This document shows, in pieces, positions 8,191-16,819 of a DNA stretch of 64,000 bases (position 1 is its first letter; each line of letters begins with the position of its first letter). The notes under the pieces were generated by a model. The model was not told where the DNA came from. It did no database searches and saw only the letters and a program-made list of their open reading frames with translations. Position numbers and translations under genes: made by a program. Source of the stretch: Chryseobacterium sp. (GTDB lineage: Bacteria > Bacteroidota > Bacteroidia > Flavobacteriales > Weeksellaceae). Where the stretch lies: NCBI RefSeq assembly GCF_019236175.1, contig NZ_JAFAJM010000017.1, positions 122,615 through 186,614 on the forward strand. The letters are read 5' to 3'.

Positions 8191-8991
8191 TTAGAGGTCT
8201 TCTTTTTTATTTGCAATCAACGCATATACTAATGGCATTTTATTTCCGAACTGCGGGATTCTCCACTTCCCTTTTTCAAATTCTTCCACATGTCTGAAAC
8301 ATGGATAAGGAGACCAGTCAAATTCCTGAAAAGCCTCCAATTCAAGATCTTTTTTAATCAGATTATCCAATACTTCTGCCAGAGAATGATTCCACATGAC
8401 GTATTTCTGGACGATGGGTGCAGACTGATCGGCGTAGGTTCCTTCATACGTCTCTACAATTGGCTTTTCATTAAAATAATTATAGGCTACTTTTGTAAAG
8501 TCGTCGTCAAACATCCATACGACAGGATGAAACTCAGCCATGATAAACCGCCCGCCTGGTTTCAGAAAATGGTGAATAACCTCTGCCCATTTTTCAAGAT
8601 CAGGAAGCCAGCCTATGGTCCCGTAACTGGTAAATACAATATCAAACTTCTGATCCAGAATATTGGGAAGGTTATATACATCTGAGCAAATAAATGTTGT
8701 ATCAGTACCACATTGCTGTGCTAAATCTCTTCCGGCTTCAATAGCTTTATCGGATAAGTCTATACCGGTCACTTTAGCGCCCATTCTGGATAACGAGATA
8801 GAATCCTGTCCGAAATGACATTGTAAATGCAATATCGTTTTATCTTTTATATCTCCTAAAAGTTCCATTTCTATGGAATTTAAAGAGTTTCTTCCTTTTA
8901 AAAATTCATCTACAAAGTAAAAATCTGACTTCAGATGAGGTTCAACTTTGGCATTCCATGAGTTTTTATTAATTTCTAAGTAATTTTCCAT
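8191..8991 (-). CDS. Class I SAM-dependent methyltransferase
   Basis: 266 residues with a Rossmann-fold methyltransferase core. The SAM-binding motif I region is ILHLQCHFGQDSISL (about 53-67), followed by GIDLSD (motif II acidic residue) and FDIVFTSYG. HFLKPGGRFIMAEFHPV is the typical motif IV-VI strand-loop. Motif I lacks the common D-x-G-x-G, having H-L-Q-C-H-F-G instead, as in a Bacteroidota/Firmicutes subgroup of small-molecule methyltransferases. The substrate is unknown. It stands alone, with its 3' end facing the YtxH-like gene. Confidence 0.8.
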   Translation of the reverse strand: MENYLEINKNSWNAKVEPHLKSDFYFVDEFLKGRNSLNSIEMELLGDIKDKTILHLQCHFGQDSISLSRMGAKVTGIDLSDKAIEAGRDLAQQCGTDTTFICSDVYNLPNILDQKFDIVFTSYGTIGWLPDLEKWAEVIHHFLKPGGRFIMAEFHPVVWMFDDDFTKVAYNYFNEKPIVETYEGTYADQSAPIVQKYVMWNHSLAEVLDNLIKKDLELEAFQEFDWSPYPCFRHVEEFEKGKWRIPQFGNKMPLVYALIANKKEDL

Positions 8992-9022
8992 ATTTTTTTG
9001 TTTTGCTTTTAACCGTAAAAGA

Positions 9023-9199
9023 TTAAGAAGCTTTTTTCTGTTCGTTAAATTCGTCTTTGTTTAAAACACCCTTTTCTTTTAATCTTCCCAGCTGACCTAA
9101 AACCGTCTCCCGTTTTAAAAAAAATATCCATCCGGAGCCCTTATGAATTCTTTGAACTGCTCACCAAATAATTCTGCTTCATATTTTTCAACAAGAAAA
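9023..9199 (-). pseudogene. Degraded third SHOCT-domain gene fragment
   Basis: Read on the minus strand, bases 9023-9116 encode LGQLGRLKEKGVLNKDEF, then NEQKKAS and a stop. This matches the C-terminal SHOCT helices of the two complete paralogues just upstream (EKLGKLRESGILTEAEF). No start codon fits. The frame preceding it, open from inside the GNAT gene through FGEQFKEFIRAPDGYFF, meets a stop at an A8 run (9117-9124). One base of slippage there would join the two parts. I infer a third copy broken by deletion and frameshift. An overlooked tiny gene is less likely. Confidence 0.6.
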
Positions 9200-9841
9200 T
9201 TATTTTTCAATAACAATGGAAGTATATAGACTATAGACTTTCCATCCTAAATTTTCATATAATAATTTTCCTACTTCCGTTGCTACTAAAAAATTATTGA
9301 AAAAACCTCTTGATAAAGCAATCTTCTCAAGTTCTTTAAGTACAAAAGAAGCAAGACCTTTCCGTTGATGATTTTTTCCTGTGACAATGCGGTCATATAC
9401 TGCAAGATCATCAGTCAGCACGACATAACCTATTGCAGCCTGTTCTCCGTTTTCAGCAATAATTTTCACTTCAAAAACGAATCCTTTTTGTGAATACTCT
9501 ACGCGGTACCCTTTGGGAAGGTTGAGTTTGGGAAAGTTCATAGGATGAAAACAGGTCATCATATATCCCTGAGGCTGTAGCTTCCATCTTTCGGGAATTT
9601 TTCCTGTCAACTGATCCGCAGCAGCACAGACTTTCAGATAGATCCAGGCTTCCTCAATTGAATCAGCCAGTTGAAAAAAATCTAAATTAAGATCTGGAAA
9701 AACGTAGCGTTCTTTTTGTTTTTCATATCCAACCTCTACTTTTAAACCGGATTTATACTTGACAGCAAAAGGCAGTTCTCTTGATAAAGACCATCCTTTC
9801 AGCCAGTTTTCAATTATTTCTGCAGACACTTTTGGTTTCAT
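9200..9841 (-). CDS. GNAT-family N-acetyltransferase
   Basis: 213 residues. The C-terminal half carries the GNAT core: AAIGYVVLTDDLAVYDRIVT (strands 4), then GKNHQRKGLASFVLKELEKIA, where the QRKGLA loop binds the acetyl-CoA pyrophosphate, and LYENLGWKVYSLYTS at the end. The N-terminal 90 residues are an extra helical region of unknown role. The acceptor cannot be told. It lies between SHOCT paralogue material and may have inserted among these copies or been spared when one decayed. Confidence 0.8.
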   Translation of the reverse strand: MKPKVSAEIIENWLKGWSLSRELPFAVKYKSGLKVEVGYEKQKERYVFPDLNLDFFQLADSIEEAWIYLKVCAAADQLTGKIPERWKLQPQGYMMTCFHPMNFPKLNLPKGYRVEYSQKGFVFEVKIIAENGEQAAIGYVVLTDDLAVYDRIVTGKNHQRKGLASFVLKELEKIALSRGFFNNFLVATEVGKLLYENLGWKVYSLYTSIVIEK

Positions 9842-9858
9842 GACACTGAGTTGATTTA

Positions 9859-10692
9859 TTATGAAAGCTGTGCCAATAATTTCTTCTTCTGTTCTGTAAA
9901 TTCTGTATCCGTTAAAATTCCGTTTTCTCTTAGTTTTCCTAATTTTTCAAGCTGATCAAAAATTACTGCCGGATCTACTTTTTTCACTGTATCAGCTCTT
10001 TCCTGAGCCTGCATTGAAGAAGAATTGTAAATCGTCTTTATAATATCATAAAATTTTACTGCATCTTCTTTATCATAATAACATTCAAATTCTACCGTTC
10101 TTTCGTCTAAATGAATTTTAATGACCGGTGATTTCGGATCGGTAACAAAACTCACTTCCTTAATCGAGAGATTCGGGTATTCATTAATTTTTGCGTTTCC
10201 AAACATAGCTTTCGATACAGAGAGCATCCTCAGTGGGGTAACCAGCAAAACTCCGGCATCCAGTGTATTAATAAATTGGGCATCTGTAATTGCAATAATC
10301 TTTTCGTCTTCGGAAATCAGATAAGGAAGTTCTTTAATTTCACCTTTCGTAAAAACAGACAAATTAGCATTCAGCTTTTCAAGTTCATTTTTTATTTTTC
10401 TCTTTCTTCGCTTATATTCCTCATCGGAAATATTTTGTGAATATGATGTGGCAATAGGGAGATTTTGTTCTGTCCTTATCAAGTCCCGAACCGGCACTGT
10501 TTCTTTCTGTAACAAGACTTTAATATCATCAATACTGAACTGATGAAGATCAGACAATAACTCCTGATTGACTGTACTCGCTTTTTCCAGGCATTTATTA
10601 CACAAAACACCGTTATCAGAAAGTTTATTTTCTCCCAGAAGAGTATCCAGAGAAGTCAGTTCTGCATTACATAATGAACAAGTATTACTCAT
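9859..10692 (-). CDS. Cys4 zinc-finger / PH-like / SHOCT-domain protein, paralogue A
   Basis: 277 residues in three parts. An N-terminal zinc-binding module has CSLC and CNKC about 27 residues apart. A middle beta-rich region (about 125-225) resembles bacterial PH-like domains. A C-terminal SHOCT motif, IFDQLEKLGKLRENGILTDTEF, is followed by EQKKKLLAQLS. SHOCT motifs are short helical oligomerisation or DNA/membrane-adaptor elements; the cellular role is unknown. It is cytoplasmic, without a signal peptide. It follows paralogue B by nine bases, so the two form one transcript. Sequence identity between them is plainly visible at both ends. Confidence 0.75.
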   Translation of the reverse strand: MSNTCSLCNAELTSLDTLLGENKLSDNGVLCNKCLEKASTVNQELLSDLHQFSIDDIKVLLQKETVPVRDLIRTEQNLPIATSYSQNISDEEYKRRKRKIKNELEKLNANLSVFTKGEIKELPYLISEDEKIIAITDAQFINTLDAGVLLVTPLRMLSVSKAMFGNAKINEYPNLSIKEVSFVTDPKSPVIKIHLDERTVEFECYYDKEDAVKFYDIIKTIYNSSSMQAQERADTVKKVDPAVIFDQLEKLGKLRENGILTDTEFTEQKKKLLAQLS

Positions 10693-10701
10693 TTCTTTTT
10701 T

Positions 10702-11556
10702 TTATAATTTATCCAACAGCTTCTTTTTCTGTTCTGCAAATTCAGCCTCTGTCAAAATACCGCTTTCTCTTAGCTTTCCTAATTTCTCTAACTGTTCAAA
10801 AATAGTATCAGAGCTATCTTTACCTGTCGTAAAAACATTTTCTTCAACAAGTTCCGGAATAACCTGAGTAAATGCCTGTAATGGCCTGGTATCCTGTCTT
10901 AAAGGCTCATTAGGTTGATTTTGATAAGAGAAATTTCTGTTTAGAATATTTGTAAAGCCTCTTCCGTCGTTTTTGTTGTGCAGTTTAAATTCGGCTAAAG
11001 CTCCTTTAATACTGATTTTTAAGACAGAATACAAAAGACTCTCGGCATGATCTATCGCAATAATTTCCTGAAGAGGAAATTCATTTCTGACAATGCCGCC
11101 TAAAATCTTTTTATCAATAAATACGACTCTTCTGGGCGTTGCAAAAATAATCCCCTCTCTTTTATTTTGAAGATATATACATTCGGCGATCGCTAAAAGA
11201 TTCTCATTTCCATCCAGCACTTTATCCAGTTCATTCACTTCTTCATTCGCCAAAACGCTCAATCTTGCATTAAGAGCAACAATCTGATCTTTAATCTCAT
11301 CAAGTCTGGTAGGGGCATCATATTGATAATGATTACTTCCTGTAGCTGAACCGGCATCCATTTTACTTTTAAGAAACATTCCTGTAATTTCTGCAAAATA
11401 ATACTGATCCAGTGTATTGATTAGGTCTCTGTTGATATGAATAGCTTTATTAAAGCATCCCGTGCATAAATAACCGCCGTCAGCAAGTTTATTTCTGCCG
11501 ATAAGCATATCTGTAGGGGTAAGCGGAGTTCCGCACAATGCACAAACTGTATTCAT
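10702..11556 (-). CDS. Cys4 zinc-finger / PH-like / SHOCT-domain protein, paralogue B
   Basis: 284 residues with the same plan as paralogue A. CALC and CTGC flank a 27-residue zinc loop (IGRNKLADGGYLC), followed by a helical linker and a PH-like middle part with IIFATPRRVVFIDKKILGG. The terminal SHOCT motif has IFEQLEKLGKLRESGILTEA and a final KKKLLDKL. It is the promoter-proximal gene of the pair. The duplication is old enough for the middle regions to have diverged, while the ends stayed alike, suggesting that the zinc and SHOCT parts carry the shared function. Confidence 0.75.
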   Translation of the reverse strand: MNTVCALCGTPLTPTDMLIGRNKLADGGYLCTGCFNKAIHINRDLINTLDQYYFAEITGMFLKSKMDAGSATGSNHYQYDAPTRLDEIKDQIVALNARLSVLANEEVNELDKVLDGNENLLAIAECIYLQNKREGIIFATPRRVVFIDKKILGGIVRNEFPLQEIIAIDHAESLLYSVLKISIKGALAEFKLHNKNDGRGFTNILNRNFSYQNQPNEPLRQDTRPLQAFTQVIPELVEENVFTTGKDSSDTIFEQLEKLGKLRESGILTEAEFAEQKKKLLDKL

Positions 11557-11688
11557 TTGGTTTTTATGTTTAAAAGTTTTTATAAAAGTAGAATATCGCT
11601 CTACTCTGTTTTATTATCGATCCAAATTACAAATTCTAAACCGATTTTAAAGATGAAAGGCCTCAAAACTTATGATCACTGAAGCAAA

Positions 11689-11717
11689 TCAACCACAAAA
11701 GGATTTTTTGTGGTTGA
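11689..11717. repeat. Long hairpin in the hisS downstream region
   Basis: TCAACCACAAAA and TTTTGTGGTTGA form a perfect 12-bp stem around GGATT. It lies in the 275-base stretch between hisS and paralogue B. The hairpin has no good T-run on either strand, so a terminator role for hisS is only possible. Nothing else clear is seen in that stretch. Confidence 0.6.
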
Positions 11718-11831
11718 ATATTTCTGATATAAATTCCGGATAAAACCGAATCTTTGGAAATTGCTGCGGTTCCCAAAGCCAGCTCTTACAAAAAGGCCGT
11801 GCGATATCCGGATCCGATTTTATTGGATCTG

Positions 11832-13199
11832 TTACCCTAAAAATTCATCTAAAGAAATGGTCTTCTGTTCGCCAGCTTCGAGATTTTTAAAAGTAACCGT
11901 ATTGTTTTTAATTTCTTCTTCGCCCAAGAAAACAAGGTTTTTAATACCTTTCTTTTCAGCGTAGGTAAACTGTTTATTGATTTTGGCACTTTCAGGATAA
12001 AGTTCAGCAGAAATACCTTTTGCTCTAAGCTGCATGATTAGTTTCAAAGCTTCAGTAGTTTCTTCTCCTCCAAAATTAGCAAACAGATATTGTATAGTTG
12101 CTGAAGCCTCTTCAGGGAAAAGGTTCAATTCTTCCATTACAAGATAAATTCTGTCTAATCCGAATGATATTCCGATTCCAGGAATGTTTTTAACACCAAA
12201 CACTTCTGTAAGGTTGTCATATCTTCCACCTCCGCCGATAGAGCCCATCGCCACTTCATCTGCTTTCACCTCAAAAATGGCTCCGGTATAATAATCCAAT
12301 CCTCTTGCCAGCGTGATATTAAACACCAGATTCTGCATATTAACCCCAAGATTTAGAGACTGTGTAAGAACAAATTCCAGTTCTTCCACTCCCTTTAGTC
12401 CGATTTCATTGCCATCAAATTTTTCTTTAAGCTGCAAAAGGTTTTCCAGAGCATCATTTGACTGACTGAACAGGAAATCAAGTTTATCAATAGATTCCTG
12501 AGAAATTTCTCTTTCAAGGAGTTCTTTCACGACGCCGTCTCTTCCGATTTTGTCAAGTTTATCTAAAGCTACGGTAAAATCAATCAGTTTATCTGTGATC
12601 CCAGCATATTCAGCAAGTCCGGAAAGGATTTTTCTGTTATTCATGTGAATGGTTACTGAAATTCCTAAATCTGCAAAAGACTTTAAGTATAACTGAACCA
12701 GCTCCACTTCCTGAAGAAGACTTTCGCTTCCTACTACATCTGCATCACACTGATAAAATTCTCTGAATCTTCCTCTCTGTGGTCTGTCTGCTCTCCATAC
12801 CGGCTGGATCTGAGAACGTTTGAACGGGAAGGTCAGTTTCCCGTGATTCATGGCTACAAATCTCGCAAAAGGCACAGTAAGGTCATAACGAAGTGCTTTA
12901 TCAGTAAGATTTTCTGAACTGAAAGGTTTTTCTAATGCTCTTTGAAAATCATGAAGCATTTGTTCTTTTTTATCTTCTCTGGCTTCGTTGATACTTGAAT
13001 TTAAAATTTTAAAGATCAAACGATCACCTTCTTCTCCGTACTTTCCGGTCAATGTAGAAAGGTTTTCAAAGCTTGGGGTTTCCAATGGCTGAAATCCGAA
13101 TAATTCAAAATTATTCTGTAAAATATTGATAATATATTTTCTTCTGGAAACTTCCTGTGCTGTAAAATCTCTCGTCCCTTTTGCTAAACTTGGCTTCAT
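11832..13199 (-). CDS. hisS: Histidyl-tRNA synthetase
   Basis: 455 residues, class II aminoacyl-tRNA synthetase. Near the start KGTRDF is followed by [16 protein letters not shown] (motif 2 entry region) and [23 protein letters not shown], the motif 2 arginine loop. [14 protein letters not shown] is the histidine-binding HisA/HisB signature, and [13 protein letters not shown] is motif 3. The C-terminal anticodon-binding domain starts about residue 365. It is slightly longer than E. coli HisS (424). It stands alone and is essential. Confidence 0.96.
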   Translation of the reverse strand: MKPSLAKGTRDFTAQEVSRRKYIINILQNNFELFGFQPLETPSFENLSTLTGKYGEEGDRLIFKILNSSINEAREDKKEQMLHDFQRALEKPFSSENLTDKALRYDLTVPFARFVAMNHGKLTFPFKRSQIQPVWRADRPQRGRFREFYQCDADVVGSESLLQEVELVQLYLKSFADLGISVTIHMNNRKILSGLAEYAGITDKLIDFTVALDKLDKIGRDGVVKELLEREISQESIDKLDFLFSQSNDALENLLQLKEKFDGNEIGLKGVEELEFVLTQSLNLGVNMQNLVFNITLARGLDYYTGAIFEVKADEVAMGSIGGGGRYDNLTEVFGVKNIPGIGISFGLDRIYLVMEELNLFPEEASATIQYLFANFGGEETTEALKLIMQLRAKGISAELYPESAKINKQFTYAEKKGIKNLVFLGEEEIKNNTVTFKNLEAGEQKTISLDEFLG

Positions 13200-13359
13200 T
13201 GTATAATTGATAGATGATATTATAATTTAATTGTCTGTACCTATCCTAAAATATAAATCATGAAAACAGAAAAGTTCAGATACTAAATCTTTTCAAAGAT
13301 TATCATAATACAGATAAGTATTGCAAAAGTAAGGAATTGCAAGGACTTTTACACAGCAT

Positions 13360-13389
13360 AAAAAGCCGAAAAAGTAATCTTCTCCGGCT
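13360..13389 (-). terminator. Rho-independent terminator of the ssb/HRDC transcript
   Basis: On the minus strand AGCCGGAGAAG pairs with CTTTTTCGGCT (two G-T pairs) around ATTA, followed by TTTTT. It lies about 35 bases past the HRDC gene stop. Confidence 0.6.
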
Positions 13390-13422
13390 CCTCGTTCTTA
13401 TTTGCACATTAATTTCAAAAAA

Positions 13423-13878
13423 TCAGACACTTTCAAGAATTTCCAGTATTTCTTCGCCATAATTTTCAATCTTATGTTTTCCGAAACCTTTGATCTCCAG
13501 CAGTTCTTCTTTTTTAGCAGGTTTATACTTTGCCACAGATACCAGTTCTTTATTGCTTGCAATAAAATAAGTCGGCAGATTCTGTTCCTTTGCCTTAAGA
13601 GATCTCCATAGCTTTAATGCTTCGAGGATCTTTTCTTCATCAAAACTTAAAGTATCATTTTCAGCAGAATATTTAACCTCTTTTGGTTCTTTTACTGTAT
13701 TCTTCGCCAGACTCAGCACTTCAAAATACAATATGACAGACCAATAGCATTCATCGTTTACAAAAGCGGTTTCCACTTTTATAATCTCATTCATTTCCAG
13801 AAAATCGTCAAGTACTTTTTGATCCTTATAAAGAAATTCTTCAGGAAGCCTTACTTTAAAAACTTTTACTTTCATCAT
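13423..13878 (-). CDS. HRDC-domain protein
   Basis: 151 residues. The C-terminal 75 residues form an HRDC domain: LWRSLKAKEQNLPTYFIASN, then LVSVAKYKPAKKEELL and IKGFGKHKIENYGEEILEIL, the helices that bind nucleic acid in RecQ and RNase D. The N-terminal half has no recognised motif. No helicase or nuclease domain is attached. It is encoded 14 bases after ssb, so the two are co-transcribed, suggesting action on single-stranded DNA. recQ lies separately at 42605. Confidence 0.82.
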   Translation of the reverse strand: MMKVKVFKVRLPEEFLYKDQKVLDDFLEMNEIIKVETAFVNDECYWSVILYFEVLSLAKNTVKEPKEVKYSAENDTLSFDEEKILEALKLWRSLKAKEQNLPTYFIASNKELVSVAKYKPAKKEELLEIKGFGKHKIENYGEEILEILESV

Positions 13879-13892
13879 TTGTGTTTTTAGTA

Positions 13893-14225
13893 TTATTTAC
13901 CGCCCAATAACAGAATCTCATCTACACGAATTTCCGTAATGTATCTTTTCATTCCGTCTTTATCATCATATGATCTGTAGGTAAGTTTGCCTTCAATGGC
14001 AATTTCTTTTCCTTTAGGTACATATTTCTCCATGATTTCCGCAACTTTCCCGAAAGCAATCAGATTGTGCCATTGCGTTTCTTCTACTTTTTCTCCCTTA
14101 GCATTTGTGTAATGATCGCTGGTAGCTAAAGATACACTTGCTTTTAGATTCCCGTTGTCGAAATTTAATATTTCAACTTCTTTACCTGTGTAACCAATTA
14201 ATGTTACTTTGTTTCTTAGTGACAT
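13893..14225 (-). CDS. ssb: Single-stranded DNA-binding protein, short form without acidic tail
   Basis: 110 residues forming one OB fold: MSLRNKVTLIGYTGKEVEI, then TQWHNLIAFGKVAEIMEKYV and GKEIAIEGKLTYRSY, all Ssb signatures. The protein stops at DEILLLGGK, just after the last OB strand. It thus lacks the flexible linker and acidic DDDIPF-type tip through which major Ssb proteins recruit repair enzymes. It is therefore probably an accessory paralogue rather than the housekeeping Ssb. Co-transcription with an HRDC protein fits a recombination or repair role. The start at MSLRNK is the only good ATG. Confidence 0.9.
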   Translation of the reverse strand: MSLRNKVTLIGYTGKEVEILNFDNGNLKASVSLATSDHYTNAKGEKVEETQWHNLIAFGKVAEIMEKYVPKGKEIAIEGKLTYRSYDDKDGMKRYITEIRVDEILLLGGK

Positions 14226-14458
14226 AACGTTTAGATTTTAAAGATTAATTATTCAGATAAGAGACGTTCACTTTTTTCTCAAATCTCTGTTGCAAAGATT
14301 GTGATCTCTCCAAAAAGCAGCCGGTTATAAACTATTTAAATTCATTTGTAGTCGTTTGTTGTCGGGTTTTTTTTATTGTCTGTTTAAAAAAAGAAGATTA
14401 TAATAAGAAAAAGAAGCGGAAGAAATATACAGCTATAAAAGAATAAAGTCTGCCCCCA

Positions 14459-14484
14459 ATAAAAAACCCTCCGAATGGAGGGTG
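14459..14484 (-). terminator. Rho-independent terminator of the Cys-rich peptide gene
   Basis: Minus strand: ACCCTCC-ATTC-GGAGGGT followed by TTTTTATT. It starts five bases past the stop of the small gene, supporting that this gene is real. Confidence 0.8.
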
Positions 14485-14488
14485 AATA

Positions 14489-14671
14489 TTATCTGCAAGC
14501 TTGGGTGCTACAATAGTTTCCAACCGGATGATAACAACATCTGTAATTGTCATCAGGACACTGTGATCCTCCGCAAACCGGTCCAACAGGATCTAATCCT
14601 ATCCCTGTTCCGGGAAGTAATTTTTCTCCGGCCATTGTCTTCTTTAATTCTTTACGCGTTAATTTTTTCAT
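14489..14671 (-). CDS. Cys-rich small peptide with bacteriocin-type leader
   Basis: 60 residues. The N-terminus MKKLTRKELKKTMAGEKLLP looks like the KKLxRxELKxI-GG leaders of bacteriocin-like peptides common in Chryseobacterium. Here the double glycine is A-G-E, so cleavage is uncertain. The core has six cysteines in the pattern C-x4-C-x6-C-C-x8-C-x4-C, suited to three disulfides. No maturase, peptidase-transporter or immunity gene lies nearby, so export would depend on machinery elsewhere. A strong terminator directly downstream supports expression. Function is inferred from shape only. Confidence 0.65.
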   Translation of the reverse strand: MKKLTRKELKKTMAGEKLLPGTGIGLDPVGPVCGGSQCPDDNYRCCYHPVGNYCSTQACR

Positions 14672-14904
14672 GGTATTATTTTTTTAATTAGTCTGGGGTA
14701 AAAATATTAAATCATTCACACAAAACAAATCAATACGATACATTTTTTTTTAAAAAACACAGATAACTAAAAAAAACATATACATTATTTCAACTTTTAA
14801 GAAATCTGGTTCCTCAGTTATCTTTCACCTGTTCTAATGTCTGTTCCATTCCGAAAAATGACCGCTTAAGCTTATTCTCAGTTTATCCGTTACTTTCCTG
14901 AACA

Positions 14905-14912
14905 TAATTTTG
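14905..14912 (+). promoter_or_regulatory. Candidate -7 box of the epoxide hydrolase gene
   Basis: TAATTTTG fits the Bacteroidota TAnnTTTG box, about 42 bases before the ATG at 14955. No clear -33 element is seen. The box overlaps a TTG codon that could extend the frame, which argues for the ATG start. Confidence 0.4.
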
Positions 14913-14954
14913 TCCTGTCAAAAGAAAACAAATACTAATTTAAATAATACAACA

Positions 14955-16253
14955 ATGAAAACGACAATTTCCACAGTTCTTTTAGCAGCAACTTTTACTT
15001 TAAGTATTACTGTTATTACCCAGGCACAAAAAAACCGTCCGGAAACTCTATCCGCACAATCTGATACCAGCATCAGGCCTTTCCATATCAATATTCCGCA
15101 ATCACAGCTTGATGAACTTCAGAGACGTATTTCTGAAACCCGTTTTCCGGACAAAGAGACCGTAAAGGATGCTTCTCAGGGAATTCAGCTTTCCCAACTA
15201 AAAGAACTTATCAGCTATTGGGGGAATGGTTATGACTGGCGAAAATTGGAAAAAAAGCTCAATGCCCTTCCACAATTTATCACAAAAATTGATGGTATTG
15301 ACATTCAGTTTATTCATGTCCGTTCAAAAGAATCCAATGCTTTACCTATTATCCTCACTCATGGCTGGCCTGGCTCTCCTTTAGAATTTATCAATACCAT
15401 AGATCCGTTGACAAATCCCGTTAAATACGGAGGTAAGGCAGGTGATGCTTTTGATGTTATCATTCCGGCCATTCCGGGATATGGTTTTTCGGAAATTCCT
15501 ACTGAACAGGGATGGAACCCTGACCGCGTTGCAAGGGCATGGGATGTACTGGTAAAACGACTGGGTTACAAACAATATGTTTCTGAAGGTGGTGATCATG
15601 GCTCTGTCATATCAGATGCATTGGCAAGACAGGCTCCTTCGGGTCTTCTGGGAATCCACCTGACTATGCCGGCTACTATTCCTTCCGAACTTGTAAAACC
15701 TATTAATGCCGGAGATCCTCCTCCATCCTGGCTTACCGCTTCAGAAACACAGGCTTATCAAACTCTCAGTACTTTCTTTGGCAGAAATGCTGCTTATGGG
15801 GCGATGATGGTAACCCGACCGCAAACTACAGGCTATCTGCTCTCTGATTCTCCAAGTGCATTAGCCGCATTTCTGTATGAAAAGATTGCTGAATGGAGTG
15901 AAAGTGACCTTCATCCTGAAAATGTAATTGGCCGGGATGCCATACTGGATGATATCAGCCTTTATTGGTTCACCAACACGGGAGCATCTTCATCACGCTT
16001 CTATTGGGAAAACAATAACAATAATTTCAGTGCTGAAGCTCAGAAAACAAAAGATATTAAAGTTCCGGTTGCCATTTCAGTATTTCCTCATGAGATTTAC
16101 CAGGCGCCTGAGACCTGGTCAAAAAAAGCTTACCCTACTTTATATTATTATCATAAAGCGCTAAAAGGAGGGCATTTTGCAGCATGGGAGCAGCCACAGG
16201 TTTTCACTACCGAAATCAGGGATGCATTCAGAGCATTAAGAAAAAAACTTTAA
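14955..16253 (+). CDS. Secreted epoxide hydrolase (alpha/beta hydrolase, EHN domain)
   Basis: 432 residues. A signal peptide of about 25 residues (MKTTISTVLLAATFTL, ending ITQAQ) is followed by the EHN N-terminal domain: FHINIPQSQLDELQRRI to near 115. In the hydrolase core HGWPGS (136-141) is the oxyanion motif and Asp214 in GGDHGS is the nucleophile. LKGGHFAAWEQP near the end provides the catalytic His. It should open epoxides of unknown origin in the periplasm. I start at ATG 14955, not at TTG 14910, because only this gives a clean signal peptide. The ohr gene follows after 38 bases. Confidence 0.9.
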   Translation: MKTTISTVLLAATFTLSITVITQAQKNRPETLSAQSDTSIRPFHINIPQSQLDELQRRISETRFPDKETVKDASQGIQLSQLKELISYWGNGYDWRKLEKKLNALPQFITKIDGIDIQFIHVRSKESNALPIILTHGWPGSPLEFINTIDPLTNPVKYGGKAGDAFDVIIPAIPGYGFSEIPTEQGWNPDRVARAWDVLVKRLGYKQYVSEGGDHGSVISDALARQAPSGLLGIHLTMPATIPSELVKPINAGDPPPSWLTASETQAYQTLSTFFGRNAAYGAMMVTRPQTTGYLLSDSPSALAAFLYEKIAEWSESDLHPENVIGRDAILDDISLYWFTNTGASSSRFYWENNNNNFSAEAQKTKDIKVPVAISVFPHEIYQAPETWSKKAYPTLYYYHKALKGGHFAAWEQPQVFTTEIRDAFRALRKKL

Positions 16254-16291
16254 AAGAAAGAATCGTAAAATTTAACCTAAAATTTAATACA

Positions 16292-16750
16292 ATGAAATCT
16301 GACAAAATTCAAGAAGTAGAAAATACAGAAGTAGTAACTATTCGTAAAGTACTTTATTCAGGAAATGTACTGGTAACAGGAGGACGTGATGGAGAAGCCA
16401 AAAGCAACGATGGCAGACTGGATATTGAACTCACTCCGCCCGGTTCGAAAGGCAACGGAACCAATCCGGAGCAGTTATTAGCCGCAGGATGGTCGGCTTG
16501 TTTTATCGGGGCCATGCATTTGAGCGCTTCTAACATTGGAATTTCTCTTCCTTCAAACCTTTCGGTACATACCGTAATAGATCTGGCTACCAATGATGAC
16601 GGTTTTTTCCTGCAGGCTCATTTACAGGTAAACTTACCTGATATGATTCTCAGTGAGGCAAAAGAGGTTGTTGAAATAGCTCATCAGACCTGCCCTTATT
16701 CAAAAGCTACGCGGGGTAATATCAATGTAAAAATAGAGATTATGATATAA
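16292..16750 (+). CDS. ohr: Organic hydroperoxide resistance protein Ohr (OsmC family)
   Basis: 152 residues. GRDGEAKSNDGRLDIELTPP and GTNPEQLLAAGWSACFIGAM are diagnostic of Ohr, a thiol peroxidase that reduces organic hydroperoxides. The peroxidatic Cys is in SACF and the resolving Cys in QTCPYSKATRGN. The start at ATG 16292 gives the normal Ohr length; the open frame extends upstream only into the epoxide hydrolase gene. It lies just after that hydrolase, so both may handle oxidised lipids or xenobiotics. No OhrR regulator is adjacent. Confidence 0.93.
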   Translation: MKSDKIQEVENTEVVTIRKVLYSGNVLVTGGRDGEAKSNDGRLDIELTPPGSKGNGTNPEQLLAAGWSACFIGAMHLSASNIGISLPSNLSVHTVIDLATNDDGFFLQAHLQVNLPDMILSEAKEVVEIAHQTCPYSKATRGNINVKIEIMI

Positions 16751-16765
16751 CACTTCCTGTTCTTC

Positions 16766-16814
16766 AACACACAATCTTTCTTTTTTCTGCAAAAGGAAGA
16801 TTGTGTGTTTTTGA
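16766..16814. terminator. Bidirectional rho-independent terminator
   Basis: AACACACAATCTT pairs with AAGATTGTGTGTT over 13 bp and is followed by T's on the plus strand. It lies between convergent ohr and arr. Confidence 0.75.
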
Positions 16815-16819
16815 GATAT

